The notes: generated from the sequence alone by a model not told the origin. Positions 45,537 through 58,415 are shown, numbered from the stretch's first letter. The stretch is 64,000 nt of DNA from Ampelocalamus luodianensis (GCA_036346255.1 CM070617.1:22557080-22621079); one strand, 5' to 3'. A program made the numbers and translations.

Positions 45537-46971
45537 ATGTCGTCCGAAGCCGCCGTTTCGCCGCAGCCGCCGTCCGGTCCACCCGCCGCGGACTCCGCCA
45601 ATTCGAGCCCCACCTCCATGGCTGACGAGATGGAAGCACCAGTCCAGCCGCAACCCCAACCGCACCACCCTTCGCCGTCCTCCCCCTCCATGGCCGACGA
45701 GACGCAGACTTCAGTCCAGCCCCAATCCCAATCCCAACCGCAGCACCCATCGCCGCCTCCTTCTGGGGAGGACGACGAAGAGGTGATCATCACCGGATCC
45801 TTCGTTGGGGGGGACGCCGCCGCGGAGGCGACGGGGGAGCGGGTGAAAGGGCCGTGGTCGCCGGAGGAGGACGCGCTGCTGAGCCATCTGGTGGAGAAGC
45901 TCGGGGCGCGGAACTGGACGCTGATCGCGCGCGGCATCCCCGGACGCTCCGGCAAGTCCTGCCGCCTCCGCTGGTGCAACCAGCTCGACCCACAAGTCAA
46001 GCGCAAGCCATTTACTGGTACCGACTCTTTTACTCAAATATTGCTAATTTTGTAGCCCATGGGAAATGTGCCAATGCCTAACATTAGCCTAGCATATTTT
46101 GCCATTACACAATGTTTAAGAGGCTTAGCATTATGGACATGATACATTGTGCGCTCAGTTGATTGTCGATGTTATGTTGCATATCTGTAATACTTGCTTG
46201 TTAAATCTATGTTTTATGGCTGCAGAAGAGGAGGACCGCATTATAATGGCTGCTCATGCAGTTCATGGGAACAAGTGGGCGTCCATCGCTAAGCTTTTGG
46301 TTGGGAGAACTGACAATGCAATCAAGAACCACTGGAATTCTACTCTGAGGCGTCGGTACTGCACTGGTGGCCGATGCACGCAAGGTGCTGCTGGAGAGCA
46401 AGCTATTCCAGAGATGTCCAGGGCAGTTTCAGAAGAACCTTGGCCATTAGGGGATCTTAGTTCCTTCAATGCTATGGAAGTAAAGGAAGCTCCTGGGCAA
46501 ACAGTAACTGGAAGTTCTGTTGGGGCATGGCAAATCGGAGGTAACAATTTTAGCACTGAAGTTGTCGATCCACCCTACCTCGCCCAACCAGTTCCAAAGG
46601 TTGGTGCTTTCAGACCGTACAATCTAGGACCTGCTCAATCAATGCTAAAGGAAGTGTCGAGCTCCATCTTCAAGTTTGACTCAACCCTTCAAGCTTTCAA
46701 GCCTGAAATTGGGGTCTGCAAGTTTGTTGATCCTACATGCTTTGCAGTTGAGGTGCCAAACAAATGTGGGCATGGTTGCTGCAGTGCTCTGGAGCGACCT
46801 CTTAAGGAGTCATTGCTGGGTCCTGAGTTTAATGAGTTCGAAGATCATCAACCAATTTTGAGTAGTAGTTTTGCTTCATTGGTATCAGAAATTAGCAGCA
46901 TTGCCTGGATGAAAAGTGGTTTGCAAAGCAGTGACACCAGCAACTTATTGCAGTCTGTTCCGCCAGCCTGA
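45537..46971 (+). CDS. R2R3-MYB transcription factor (MYB1/25/109-like)
   Basis: Nuclear DNA-binding regulator. Two exons, 45537-46017 and 46226-46971, with a GT-AG intron splitting the first Glu codon of R3; the joined frame gives 408 residues. R2 is at ~103-152 (KGPWSPEEDALLSHLVEKLG, Trp 107, 127, 146) and R3 at ~155-205 (KPFTEEEDRIIMAAHAVHG, Phe 159, Trp 178, 197). The linker GRSGKSCRLRWCNQLDP and NAIKNHWNSTLRRRY place it near Arabidopsis MYB1/25/109, by recognition. The N-terminus is S/P/Q-rich and contains a ~22-residue duplication (SMADEMEAPVQPQPQ / SMADETQTSVQPQSQ). An acidic EEVIITGSF patch precedes R2. The C-terminal 200 residues have no named motif that I can identify. MSSEAA is the first Met in frame. 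A copia element lies ~1 kb downstream. Confidence 0.93.
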
Positions 46972-48007
46972 CATATTAGGGTTCATGTTAATTAGCATGC
47001 TGGAATATTTGCTGTTGTTTGTTGTATTCAGACATAATGAAGTCAACCTGTGGTTATAATCCTGAGCTGCGTCTTTGATAGATGGAATGACATGTGGCAC
47101 TTGCAGCTCTTAGTATATATTTCTTTCAGGTGCTTAGCATCGTACATTCGTACCTCATCGTGTATGTTCTGCTTAGGTAATTGGACATGACTGTCGCATT
47201 ATAGAAAAACTATAAGGCATTCCTAATTCTAATTGCATTCCATTTCCAATGTTCCCTGGTTGAATACTAAGGCATGTTACTAATCGAATGAATCTTTCAG
47301 TTATGAGAAGAGAATGCTATGCCCTATTGACAATTATTTGCCAAGTGCCACATAATGACTTTCTCTTCCTTTTTCATTTTCCTTTTAATGGCCTATGAAA
47401 TCGGTGTTATTTGATGTTGTAGTTATCACCACAGGTTATTTGATTAAAACAGAAGTAAACAACCAAAATATTTTGACGGTGGACCGATCGTCTAAGGGAA
47501 AGTTGAGCTTGTTTCTAACAGAAATCCCAAAGAATAACTCCTTGGAAGAAAAGGTGAAGGTGTCACTACTATTATGGTACATGTGATGCAAATCAACTGA
47601 ATTGCTAATTTTAGGGCACATACTTAACTAACAATAGAACAGTGCTACTGTACAGCATTGTAATAACGGAGTAACTAAAGGAATGGTGGAGTATCATATT
47701 GATTAAAATGTGAAAACATTATGTCAGCCTCCTGCACCTGCACATATGTTCAGTTTTAATTAAAATGTGAAAACATTATGTCAGTCTCCTTGAGATTTAT
47801 TTTTGTTATTTTTATTACATCTGCACGAATATCCCCCTTTTAAAAGTGAACTAGATTATTTGGCTTGCACAATTGTGCGGTGTGGCTTAGTATACTACAC
47901 AAACTCCAAAATCTTCATAACTCAATATTTGAGTTGGAGTATGTCCTAATGAGAGATGTTTTCATGATTTAGGGGACTTTCTTATCTTTTCAGTTTAAAT
48001 GTTGTCA
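46972..48007. other. MYB 3' flank, no further gene
   Basis: The first few hundred bases are presumed 3' UTR. AAAATGTGAAAACATTATGTCAG occurs twice (47704 and 47763). Frames such as 47395-47586 have no domain. Confidence 0.5.
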
Positions 48008-48012
48008 ATAAC

Positions 48013-48125
48013 TGTTAGAATAGGACTCTTGTATTTCCTTATCTGTATATGGCAACCCCCTTTTGTACTCCCTATATATATTGCCCATTGGGCCTCTTGA
48101 ATAGATGCACACATTATTCATAACA
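48013..48125 (+). repeat. 5' LTR of the short-LTR copia element
   Basis: 113 bp with CTCCCTATATATATTGCCC as the TATA region and a primer site adjoining at 48126. Confidence 0.95.
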
Positions 48126-48759
48126 TGGTATCAGAGCGCTAACCTAGCTCTCCTTCCGCTGCCATCCTGCCGCCCGGTCACCGTCCGGCTCGAACGTCGC
48201 CACGAGTCACTGCTCAGTGAGCCGCGACACCGCCGTGCCTGAAGCCATCGCGTGCACGGGCCGCCTGACGCGTGCACGGGTTCCGCCGATCGGGAGCCCA
48301 AGGCAACGCCGCTCGTTGCGCCGCCGCAAGGACGCCGCCACCACCGCCGCCCCGTCGCCAGAGCTCGGCGCGCCGGCCGGGCAGAGCCCGACGCAACGCC
48401 GCTCGAGCCCCGCCGCCTGTCGCACCAGAGCTTGACGCGCCGACCGGAGCCCGACGCATCAAGGCTAAGTTTGAATCTCTCCAACGCGCCGCTGTCGGCC
48501 GGGTGCCACGCTGCCGGCCAGAGCCCACGCCGCCGCAGGCGCGCGCCTCTGCCGGCCAGGAGACCCATCGCGCGAGGCCGCGCCGCCAGCGGGGAACCCT
48601 AGTTCCCCCGTGCCTCTTCGCACTAGAGCTGGGCCGGCCGTAGCGTCTTTTTAGCCCGGCGCGAGCGAAAAAAAAAAGAAAGAAAAGAAAAAGAAAAGAA
48701 AAACCAGTACGTTGATCTAACCGCCGCGCCGTCGAGCGCCGCCTGTTAGCCTTCGTTGC

Positions 48760-49425
48760 CTTGGTCGCCGCGCCGTCGGCGCCACATACCGATGGCCCGT
48801 TCCATCATCTGCGATCCCATTCTCGGGAACCAAGCTTCATGGAACGAATTACAGGTTGTGGTCTTCACTCATGGAGATCAAGCTCGATGGTCTCCGCCTT
48901 TGGGGACATGTTACTGGTACCCGACCTTGTCCGCCGTCGCCGGTTCAGCCTCCTCCCAGACAGGCTATACGCACCTTCTACGAAGATGAGGCTACCAGCA
49001 GAGGCGAGGTCGCCGCCGCGGCTGGCGATCTTTGCGATGAGGCCTTCGGTATGCCATAGACGCTTTTGGCGGTGTCTTGGCGAGGCCCATGTTCGAGCCA
49101 TCCCGGTGGTCGGTGTCGACGACTCCATCGGCCCGGACATCGTTGTTGGTGCGTGCCACTCGTCAAATGCGGGAGTACTTACGCGGCGATACCAGTGAGC
49201 GGCGATGCTCGGTTCTTTTCGCTCGGCGTGAGTTGGAGACGCCGCGGGACGACTCCTCGTCGGCGACTTCTTCCGAGCCTTAGCGGTCTCGGCGCCCGGT
49301 GACGAGCTCGCTTCTCCGCTCTGTCAGGAGTGTCATAAAGTGCAGAAGGCGGATCGTGATCGCCGTCGCCTTTATGACTTCGTCTGCCGTCTGCGCCCAG
49401 AGTTTGAGCTCGCGGGGCTCGATTC
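48760..49425 (+). pseudogene. copia gag region, frameshifted
   Basis: Pieces of copia gag appear in changing frames: MARSIICDPILGNQASWNE at the start (48792 on), then LYDFVCRLRPEFELARG near 49370-49420. The first 600 bases after the LTR (48130-48750) are C-rich leader with alanine/arginine chance frames and an AAAGAAAA tract at 48670. Confidence 0.6.
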
Positions 49426-52400
49426 TTGAGCCGCTCACCACGGCCGGCGATTCTGAGGCTCTTTCGGCGCCGTCTTGAGAGCCGCGCGCGAGTTAGCGGC
49501 CGCTTTGTTCCGACTGTGCTTGCTACCCCTTCTTCTTCGACTACACCGTCGGTTTCTGCTTCGACTACAGGATCTTCTCAGTTGTCTGTTTCTGCTCCTG
49601 CTTTTGCACCAACTGGGGTTCAGTGCAATTATTGCAAGAACTTCGGGCACGACTACGAGCGTTGTGCGGTGCACAAAAGCGTAACAAGCGCGTGGGCGAT
49701 CAAAGGGGCGAGGCCCTTCCTCGGCGGGAGGAGCGGACCAAAGACGTCGGGACCTTCTCAACGAGGTGACTCTGTTCGCCAGATTACGCGAGCTCTACTT
49801 CAGCAGCTCTCTCACGGCTCGGCCGAGTTACGCGATCTAGCTCAGACGTCTCCTCCAGGTACTTCTTGGGTTCTGGATTCTGGTGCCTCTTTTCACATGA
49901 CATCGGACTCCACATCTCTCACGTCAGTCGGACCTCCTGTTTTTCCTATCTCTGTTCAGACAGCTGACGGTACTCCTTTGTCTGTCAGCTGTCAGGGCAC
50001 TCTTTTGTCCACTGACTTTTCTGTTCCAGCTGTTTCTCATGTTCCCCGGCTTACCATGCAGCTTCTCTCGGTGAGTCAGCTCACCGATCTCGGCTGTAGA
50101 GTTGGTTTTGACTCTCACTCCTGTTTTGTTCAGGATCGACAGACAGGGACGGTACTTGGGACTGGCCGGCGCCGTAGGGATCGTCAGGGTCTCTACATCC
50201 TTGATCGCCTCCACCTTCCGTCCACTTCAGTTGCTCCTGTCACCTCTACGACTACTTCCACCGCCACTGTTGCTACCACCTCTGGAGTTTTTGCGCAGTG
50301 GCATCACCGTTTAGGTCACTTGTGTGGGTCCCATCTTTCTTCATTAGTTCGTAAGGGTGTTCTTGGACGTGTTACTGTTGACACGACCATGTTTTGTCAG
50401 GGTTGTAAGCTGGGTAAGCAGCTACAGCTTCCTTATCATTCTAGTGAGTCCTTGTCTTCTCATCCTTTTGACTTAGTTCATTCAGATGTATGGGGACCTG
50501 CGCCTATTATCTCTAAAGGCGGGCATAAACTTTATGTGATCTTCATTGATGATTATTCTCGTTTTACGTGGATTTTCCCTATGTCTAATCGTGGTCAGTT
50601 TCTTGCGATCTATCGTAGCTTTGCAACGATGGTTCGTACTCGATTGATTCTCCCATCCGTACTTTTATTTGTGATTCTGCGGCGAATGCATTCGGCGCTT
50701 TTAGACGCTTTCTTTACGGCGAGGCACTCTTTACGATCTTCTTGTCACGGTGCCCATGCTCGAATGGGATTGCTGGCGCAAACATTGTCATCGATTGAGA
50801 TCGCCCGCACTCTTCTCCTTGCCTCTCACGTTCCACCACGCCTACGAGTGAGAAATTGTTTCTACGGCTGCATATCTCATCAATATGCAGCCCTTCCACT
50901 GCTCTTAAGGGTGTCGGTCCTATAGAGCGCCTCTACTCTCGAGCCCCTCAGTACACTCACCTTCGTGTTTTTGGTTGTACTTATTTTGTTCTGTTGCAGC
51001 CTCGTGAGCGCAATAAACTGTCGGCCCAGTCAGTTGAGTGTATTTCTTGGTTATAATTCTGAGCATAAGGGTTATCGCTGCTGGGATCCTTCTGCTCGAC
51101 GGATCAGGGTTTCACGAGACGTTGTCTTTGACGAATCTCGACCTTTCTTCTATCGAGATTCGGCTCCTCCTGTTTCCACCGTTGAGTCGATTTCGTGGTT
51201 GTCTCTTTCTGACTCTTCACCCATTTCTCCACTATCACAGTCTTCCCCTGGTCTGTCCCCAGTGGTTCCTTCTGTACCTCCGCCTCAGGCGCTGCCTCCT
51301 GCAACACCGCCTCTTGTTCCTGCACCACCACCGTCTCGTTTCTCTGGTATTCACTACTCCAGACGTCCTTGTCCTTTACCGGTCTCCTCTCCTGGTATTT
51401 TGCCGACACCCACATCTGATCCTCCTAATGATGCTCCTCGTTACGTCCTTCGTGACCGGACATCCCTTCGACCTCCTAATCGTCTTTGATTTGCTCCGAT
51501 AGCTCATGCTCTCTCACATCGAGCCTAATTCTTATCGTGAGGTCGCTCCTCATTCGAGTGGCAGCTCGCTATGGCAGAGGAGCTTGATGCTCTTCGACGT
51601 ACGGAGACTTGGGATATTGTACCGACACCTGTGCATGCTCGTCCGATCACGTGCAAGTGGGTATACAAGATTAAGACCCGGTCTGATGGTACTATCGAGC
51701 GCTACAAGGCCCGTCTTGTGGCTCGCGGCTTTCAGCAGGAGTACGGTCGTGACTACGACGAGACTTTTGCCCCTGTTGCCCATATGACCACTGTTCGCAC
51801 TCTTGTTGCGGTTGCTTCTGTTCGCCGGTGGTCTATCTCTCAGCTTGATGTTAAGAATGCATTTCTTAATGGTGTTTTGCATGAGGAGGTCTACATGCAA
51901 CCACCACCTGGGTATTCTGTTCCTGATGGGCATGTCTGTCGTCTTCGTCATGCCCTTTATGGTCTCAAACAGGCTCCTCGTTCCTGGTTTGCGCGTTTTA
52001 CCTCAGTGATTACTGCTGTCGGTTTCACTGTCAGTTCCCACGATCCTGCTCTTTTTGTCCATACCTCATCTCGGGGTAGGACACTGCTTCTTCTGTATGT
52101 TGATGACATGCTCATCACTGGTGATGATTCCTCCTTCATCACATATGTGAAGAAGCACCTCAGTGAGCAATTTTTTATGACAGATCTTGGTTCTCTTACA
52201 TACTTCCTTGGGATTGAAGTCTCTTCCATGCCTGAGGGCTACTACCTCTCCCAGCAGAAGTATGTCCAGGATCTTTTTGACCGGTCTGGACTGACTGACA
52301 CTCCCACCGCTGAGACTCCTATGGAGCTATCCCTCCAGCTTCGTGTAACCGATGGCGATCCTCTTGAGGATCCTACTCGATATCGTCATCTTGTTGGGAG

Positions 52401-52985
52401 TTTGGTGTACCTTGTGAGCACTCGTCCTGATATTGCTTATGTTGTTTATATCTTGAGTCAGTTCATGGCTCGTCCTACCCATCTTCACTACAGTCATCTT
52501 CTTCGTGTTCTTCGCTACTTGCGCGAGACCATCTCTCGTCGTTTGTTTTTCCCTAACTCCACCTCACTACAGCTTCAGGCGTACTCCGATGCGACCTGGG
52601 CTAGTGATCCTTCTGATCGTCGTTCTCTTTACGCTTCGTGTTTTTCTTGGCTCCTCCTGATTGCCGGAAGACTAAGAAGCGGTGCGATTTCCGTTCGAGT
52701 GCAGAGGTGAGTTGAGAGCTATGGCGGCGATGTGATGAGATTACTTGGTGAGGTGGCTACTGCAGATTTTGGAGTGCACTGATGGGACCTCGACTCTTTT
52801 GTCCGACGATGCAGTGCTATCAGTATTGTCCGGGACCCAGTGAAGCATGAGCTCACTAAGCACATTGGTGTTGATGCTTCATTCACTCGCTCACAGGTGC
52901 AGGAGGGAGTACTTGCTTTACAGTTTGTGCCATCGAGTTCTGAGTTCTTGACTTCTTCACGAAGCCACAGGCTAGGGCACAACAT
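49426..52985 (+). pseudogene. copia pol with zinc knuckle, protease, integrase, RT and RNase H; frameshifted
   Basis: The first block (49426-50650) has a CCHC knuckle (CNYCKNFGHDYERC, residues 67-80), the protease motif WVLDSGASFHMTS (~148-160), the pre-integrase HHRLGH...C..C and the integrase start (HSDVWGP, FIDDYSRFTW). After ~50650 the frame is lost; the third integrase acidic region is degraded. 50965-51489 gives the integrase C-terminal part (HKGYRCWDPSARRIRVSRDV) and P-rich linker. The RT is well kept at 51571-52630 (CKWVYKIKTRSDGTIERYKA, QLDVKNAFLNGVL, LKQAPRSWF, LYVDDMLITGDD, TRPDIAYVV). RNase H begins YSDATWASDPSDRRSL and then shifts; its tail HELTKHIGVDASFTRSQVQE is at 52840. Not functional. 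Confidence 0.9.
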
Positions 52986-53040
52986 TTGTATTTTCTCTCC
53001 AAACTCAGTGTATGTGATCCACCATGAGTTTGAGGAGTGG

Positions 53041-53154
53041 TGTTAGAATATGACTCTTATATTTCCTTATCTGTATATGGCAACCCATTTTTGTACTCCC
53101 TATATATATTGCCCATTTGGTCTCTTGAATTATATACACACATTATTCATAACA
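53041..53154 (+). repeat. 3' LTR of the short-LTR copia element
   Basis: 114 bp, clear match to the 5' copy with about ten differences. Confidence 0.95.
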
Positions 53155-53159
53155 ATAAC

Positions 53160-56100
53160 ATCTAATGGTTGTGAAATGTCGTTATTAGGCCCCACCAAAT
53201 TGAGGGCTTTTTTGTATGAGAATTTGTAGGATTTTTTTAGAGCTTTTAACCATCATCTGCTTTTACTATATGGTTGTAACAGAATAAGTAGATCTGCCTG
53301 TTCTATGTGCATGTAAATTCATTTCTTGTCTAGTACTGCTAATGTATATCTTTATTTCTTTGCAGTAACATGTTAGAAATCTTGCAATGTTCTATATTTT
53401 GCTTTGCATAAAGTCAGTGTCTTAGTGAACATTCCATCTTTTAGAAAGCATACTAGCATAGAAATCCAAAATGATGGTGGCAGCAGCAACTGTAGTTTCA
53501 TGTCTCTGTAGTGTTTCTCTATGAGCCATCTTTGTCAGAGATCATGTTTCTTTCAGTGTTACTGTTTCTATTGTTGTCTGTCCTGGTAGTCTTGTGAAAA
53601 GCTAGATTCCTGTCTTCCAAATTACACTTTGAATTGTTAGGTTCTATGCCTTGTCTTCATTGCAGTTATGGGTCATACGAAGTTGGAGATGAAGATGTTT
53701 TGGCTATCTCTTTGACTTTGTGAATTGAGATAATTGGTTAGTACAATCACGACTAGGTGTGTAGTTGGTTGGGCTTGCTTTCATGAGTTTGGATATTTTG
53801 CTTTGCAATTATTAGGATAGACAAACACTTACTATATTCCCGCCTCTCTTCCTTTCAAGTTCCCATTTGGGACAATTTCAAAAAAAAAAAAGTTTCCATT
53901 TCGGACCATCTGTTGGCCTACTCTGATCAATCTCATTCATAAATGTGAGCTTGTATACAATAACCTTGGTTTTCATGACGATGAGTTATGTCTGTAGAAA
54001 AATAAACTCTGGCTTGTATGATAATACCATTGAACATTACCAGTGCTACTAAGGTTTGTTCTATCTCCGGAGGTCATTTTCCTTCATTCCATCTGCTTAC
54101 CTATTCCTGCGTTCCATCTGAGGGATGGGAAGCAGTTTGCTGCCACTCCTATTTTGTACTACTTGGCACTCTTTGTTGTCCAATCGTATTGTTTATCTCA
54201 TTGTTTTTCTGGTAGGGTCTAGGGTGTGCATCCTTTCGTTGATGGACCTGAGCTGCTGTTATCTTTATTTATGGTGTTGCTGGAGTTTTTATTCGCCTCT
54301 ACTCTAGATCTGGTCACATAAAGATTGTACAGGCAGCTAAACATCAAATTGTACAAGCTTCCCGGGAGCTCTTGTCTGTAGTTCCTGTAGAGTACTAATT
54401 TGCTGGACTAAGTCACTTTCATGGTTCCTGCCTTGGCCGTCAGGATTAGGTCTCCATAGGCATTTGGTAGATAAAAGGTTTAATGCGTAAAGGCTAATTT
54501 TAGAGTGCTGGACCAAGCAAGTCCTAATGCATGTAGTATACTGCATGGACTGCTTCTTTGTTAATGAGTGGGAGGATTGCCACCTAATCCTTTGTCATTA
54601 TCTGTCTTGAGGTCCTCACATTAGGCATGATGTTGCTTTAGCTGGAGAAAACTGTTGAGCTCCTGCTCCTTGTATACAGGTCATGCAATCTTTTGCAAGA
54701 CGAAAGTTGCAGCAACCTGATGCTTGTCACCAGCTGGTCGGTTTCGGGGACCCTACTCTCAACTATAGGATATGACCATATGGATGCTGATATAAAGATT
54801 CTTTACTTCATGGGGCCGGCTATGGATGCTGATTGGAAACAACTCGATGCATCGAAAAATTATGAGCAGTTTATTACTCTAGCAATTGGATATAGACTGC
54901 TACTTGGGCAGGTTTGATGGTATTGTGGGGGTAGTTGGGTTAGTTTTTTTTATCTTGCCAGCCTCGATGATTTGATTTCCCAGGATTCCTGCTTGCCTGT
55001 GTGCATGTGTTAGTTCAGAAGCACAGCATCTGCACGCATGCTATGATTTTTGGGGTCGTGGAGAAGTCGCGAGTACGATCATATCGTCACTATCAAAGAT
55101 TGGTAATTGATTATTTGTCATTCATATGTGGATAACATGTGGCCCTAAGGCTCAGATGTCATCCACACATATAGCGACAAATCATCAAATTTACTCTTTT
55201 AAAGTAGTAAATAATCAATTTTCCCTTTCTTCTTTGGCTCGATGCTCTTCATCCTCGTTTCGGTTGGTTTGTTCTGGTTTTATGTGATGACCGATGGTTT
55301 GTTGATCATGGCATCCATTTGTCTGCCTCGTGGGGTACGAAGATGTCGTCTACTCTTCCCGAAATAGTATCGATAGGGTTTTGGCTGGTCTTGACTGTAG
55401 AATCTTCTGTGGCTATTTTGCTAGTCTATTATGGATCTGCCGAATCGAATTATTGGGCTGTGGATGGCCAAGGCCACGGCGCCATGCTGCGAGCGAGGCT
55501 GCGACGAATGATGATGGTACCTGCTCTGCTCTTACGGCGATGCAGCCAAGACAGCCGTAACTTTTGGGGACACGACGCAATGATCTACGAAGAAACAGTG
55601 GCAGTTCAGTTCACCCCCTTTCCTGGTGCAAAGCCTTGCCGATGCGCACCTTGTGTCCCTGAGAATTTAGAATCCTTCTCCTAGGGTTAACGCGACGATT
55701 TTAAGCGTACCAACCAACCCAAGCCAGACCTTCAGCTGATCGACGCCACACGACACAAGGAGCATGCGTAGAGCACCGTTCACCAGCCGGATTCGGCATT
55801 CCGTCCTTTCTTTTGCGTGCGGTCCCGGCAGCTAGCATTCTGCCCACAATTGTTAGCCATACATACAATCGCATTTTATCTGACAAAACTCCTTGCTCAA
55901 TTCATCCATGCTCAGAAGAAACGCTAGCTTGTTGTATGATTGTACTACTACTACTACTGTCTAATAGTATCACCTTTCCTGCCAGTTGACTCCAATCTCT
56001 TTCTCTCTACTATTTCTGGATTATGTGGCGATGTGGATATGCCGATGCAGCGACAAGCACCAGACCAATTTTCTAAGCTGTACTGAGCGCAGGCCGGAAA

Positions 56101-56640
56101 TGTCTCTGCTCGCCAACAAAAACCAACAAACGTCGCCGACCGGCAAGCCATCTGTTCTGCCCTGCCTGAATCTATTTGGCTGGCAGGCCACACTGACCAG
56201 CTGACGGCATATGTTCATCTACCCTTAAGCCTGTGTGCCGCACGCCGCGGTTTCCCTCGATATGGCACCGTTGATCGCCGGTCAAGCATCAGGCAATGCA
56301 TTTATGCATCTCGCCGTACAGGCATATCATTAGAAAGAAAGTACGCCTTAAATCTTTTTGTTTCTTCCATCATTCAGAATTTTGCTGCTGGAATCACGTG
56401 AAAGATGGCTGGAGATGGGGAGCATCTGATCGGCGGCAAGGTGCATGAGAGAGAGATGGCGAGTGCAGAGCTATCCTCTCCTGGGGCAAAGCAGATAGGG
56501 AAAGGAGCGGCAAAAAAGAGGATTCCGAGCGCGCCCGACGGAAACATCTCGTGTCAAATCATGTCGCGGTTGAGAGACAATAGTGTGGTAGTGTAATAGT
56601 CTTCCGCTAAAATGCCTCATTTTTCAAAAAAAAAAAAAAA
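53160..56640. other. Long intergenic stretch, no supported gene
   Basis: T-rich sequence with short frames only. The longest (55319-55684, 121 codons) and 54693-54917 show no domain, no codon-quality signal and no clean splice context. An A-run at 56619-56645 ends it. Confidence 0.5.
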
Positions 56641-56649
56641 AAAAAACTA

Positions 56650-57030
56650 ATCATGCAAACGAAATAACAAAAATAGTGTATCTATCACGTGATTTTGCCA
56701 CGGAAAGCTATGTGTCATGATCCCAGACCACGATAGGCGACGTGCCACACTCCCAGATAGCGATACATGGCCTGTCGCGTTCCCAGATCGTGGCATGTGG
56801 CTTGTCGCATTCCCAGATCGTGGCATGTGGCCTGTCGCTAGCAACAGGAACGTGTGCAAGCTACCTGTCGATGATTGTTGCTATCCTGCCGCTGACGGAG
56901 TGCGCGGCAGGCCACGTGCCATGATCCGAGAGCATGACACGTTGTCTGCTGCGGTCTGAGATCGCGCGGTAGGGATGTTATTTTTATAATTTCATTCATA
57001 AAGATGCTATTTCGTTTCAAAAAAAAACTA
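56650..57030. mobile_element. Probable MITE with a 33-bp minisatellite
   Basis: The outer parts are imperfect inverted repeats (ACGAAATAACAAAAATAG on the left, ATGCTATTTCGTTTC inverted on the right). Inside, 56743-56840 carries three ~33-bp units of TTCCCAGATCGTGGCATGTGG followed by CCTGTCGC. No target duplication was fixed. Confidence 0.5.
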
Positions 57031-57301
57031 AATGAGCTAAAAACTCGGTAGCTTAGAGCTGAGGATGGTGGTGGCGCCATGTGCCAAAGGTGAATTTCTG
57101 CTTCACGGAAAGCTTCGTCCAGTCCAGGTGATGATGGGTTCCCTGGTCAAAGGGTAATGCCTTTTAGCGCAATGATTTATGATTAGCAGATTAGGTGAAG
57201 TGAACAAAAGAGATTTAGTGCAGGTGAGCGTGAAAAAGGAAATTCATGCAAACGTGCTAGGGTTGCCTTGGTGGCTAGCTTAGCTCCATACACTGGGGTA
57301 A

Positions 57302-58415
57302 GGGTCTGGTTGGTTGCCACCTTGAAAGCCGTGTCTGAAAAAAGTGGTGTCCGAGAGTGGTCTGAAAAGCAGATAATTTTTGTCTGGTCAGGCAAGTCTA
57401 GAGATGTGGTGTTTGGTTGGTGATATGTGCCTGAAGATAGTGCCAAACCAGAAAATACGTTTTCAGAATTAGGAAGCATAAAAACAGGAAATACGCTTCC
57501 TTACTTCCTCATCCTCTATTCTTACGGCTCGCTCGGTGGAAGCGGCTCGGCGTCGGCGGGGACTGGTCGTCGATGACTGGAGAGATCAAAAATAGGTTGG
57601 GGGCACCGAGGCGAGTGCGTGGGTGGTGACATCACGGACAGGCACCCACCAGGGCAGGGCGGCGGTAGCGTGTGGGTGGTAACGTCGCGGACGGGCACCC
57701 ACCAGGACAGGCCAGCGGTGGCGCCCTGTAGCCGAACACGAGGAAGACAAGTGGCGGGGAAGAAGATGCGGTGGCGGCAGGGTGGCACGGTGACGTAGAG
57801 ACCGAGAGGGAGGTGGGGATTGGAGGAGGACGATGAGGAGCTCAAGATGACGCGCTCGGGGAAGTAAAAGAGCTTACCGATGAGGAGATCAACAGAGGAG
57901 GCGGTGGTCGGCTTTGGGGAGGATGAGGTCGGCGGCAGCTCGGTGACGCTCAGACGAAGATGATGGGAGCACGACGTAGAACGCGGACACGCGATTCCAA
58001 CGGTGAAGACGACACAGGCGGAGGACGATGGATGACGGCGGAATACGGCAGAGAATGGTTCGCAGCAGCGGCTCCTCGGCGGATTGCGGCGAGATGAAGG
58101 CGAAACCAAGGCCGACGGCTTGGGGCTTTTGGAGAGGAGCTCGGGGAAGGTTGTGACGCAGAGGGCGCGCTTATAAAGGCTGGGACAGGGAGAATCCGGG
58201 TGAGGCCAACGGCTTGGCGTACGTAAGCAGGAAGACGCCAAGCAAGGAGGAAGACACGCTCACCTAGGAGCCAGGCTGCCGTTTTCGTGCACCTGAGCCT
58301 GACGTCCCAGCCTAGACCAGACAGCTTCCCAGGGTGTCAACCAAACACACCCCAAGCTCGTCTCCAGCTCAACTTCGGCCAGGCAAAGTGGGCTCAGGGG
58401 CAACCAAACATGCCC
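57302..58415. mobile_element. Non-autonomous PIF/Harbinger-like element
   Basis: The 1,114-bp element starts GGGTCTGGTTGGTTGCC and ends GGCAACCAAACATGCCC, short inverted repeats with a 3-bp TAA duplication (57299-57301 and 58416-58418). TWA duplication and a GGG..GTTTGGTTGC end fit PIF/Harbinger. The inside is GC-rich with a 239-codon minus-strand frame (57522-58241) lacking any transposase or other domain, and a duplicated ~45-bp segment (CGGGCACCCACCAGG-like) at 57620-57710. Confidence 0.75.

Larger units (their letters stand above)
48013..53154 (+). mobile_element. Ty1/copia retrotransposon with very short LTRs
   Basis: LTRs of 113 bp (48013-48125) and 114 bp (53041-53154) start TGTTAGAATA and end TTCATAACA; a perfect 5-bp duplication ATAAC (48008-48012 and 53155-53159) flanks them. 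The primer site TGGTATCAGAGC begins right after the 5' LTR at 48126, and a polypurine-like GAGTTTGAGGAGTGG precedes the 3' LTR. The copia order gag-protease-integrase-RT-RNase H is present, but frames are broken at several points. The LTRs differ at about ten positions, so insertion is not very recent. Orientation is the same as the MYB gene. Confidence 0.95.

Noticed and set aside
55319..55684. 121-codon frame as a gene
   Set aside because: No domain, no signal of selection, and a second overlapping frame of similar quality. It could be chance or noncoding RNA.
57522..58241. 239-codon frame as a protein-coding gene
   Set aside because: It lies entirely inside the PIF/Harbinger-type element, is S/P-rich and has no recognisable domain. 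It is kept only as a possible captured fragment.
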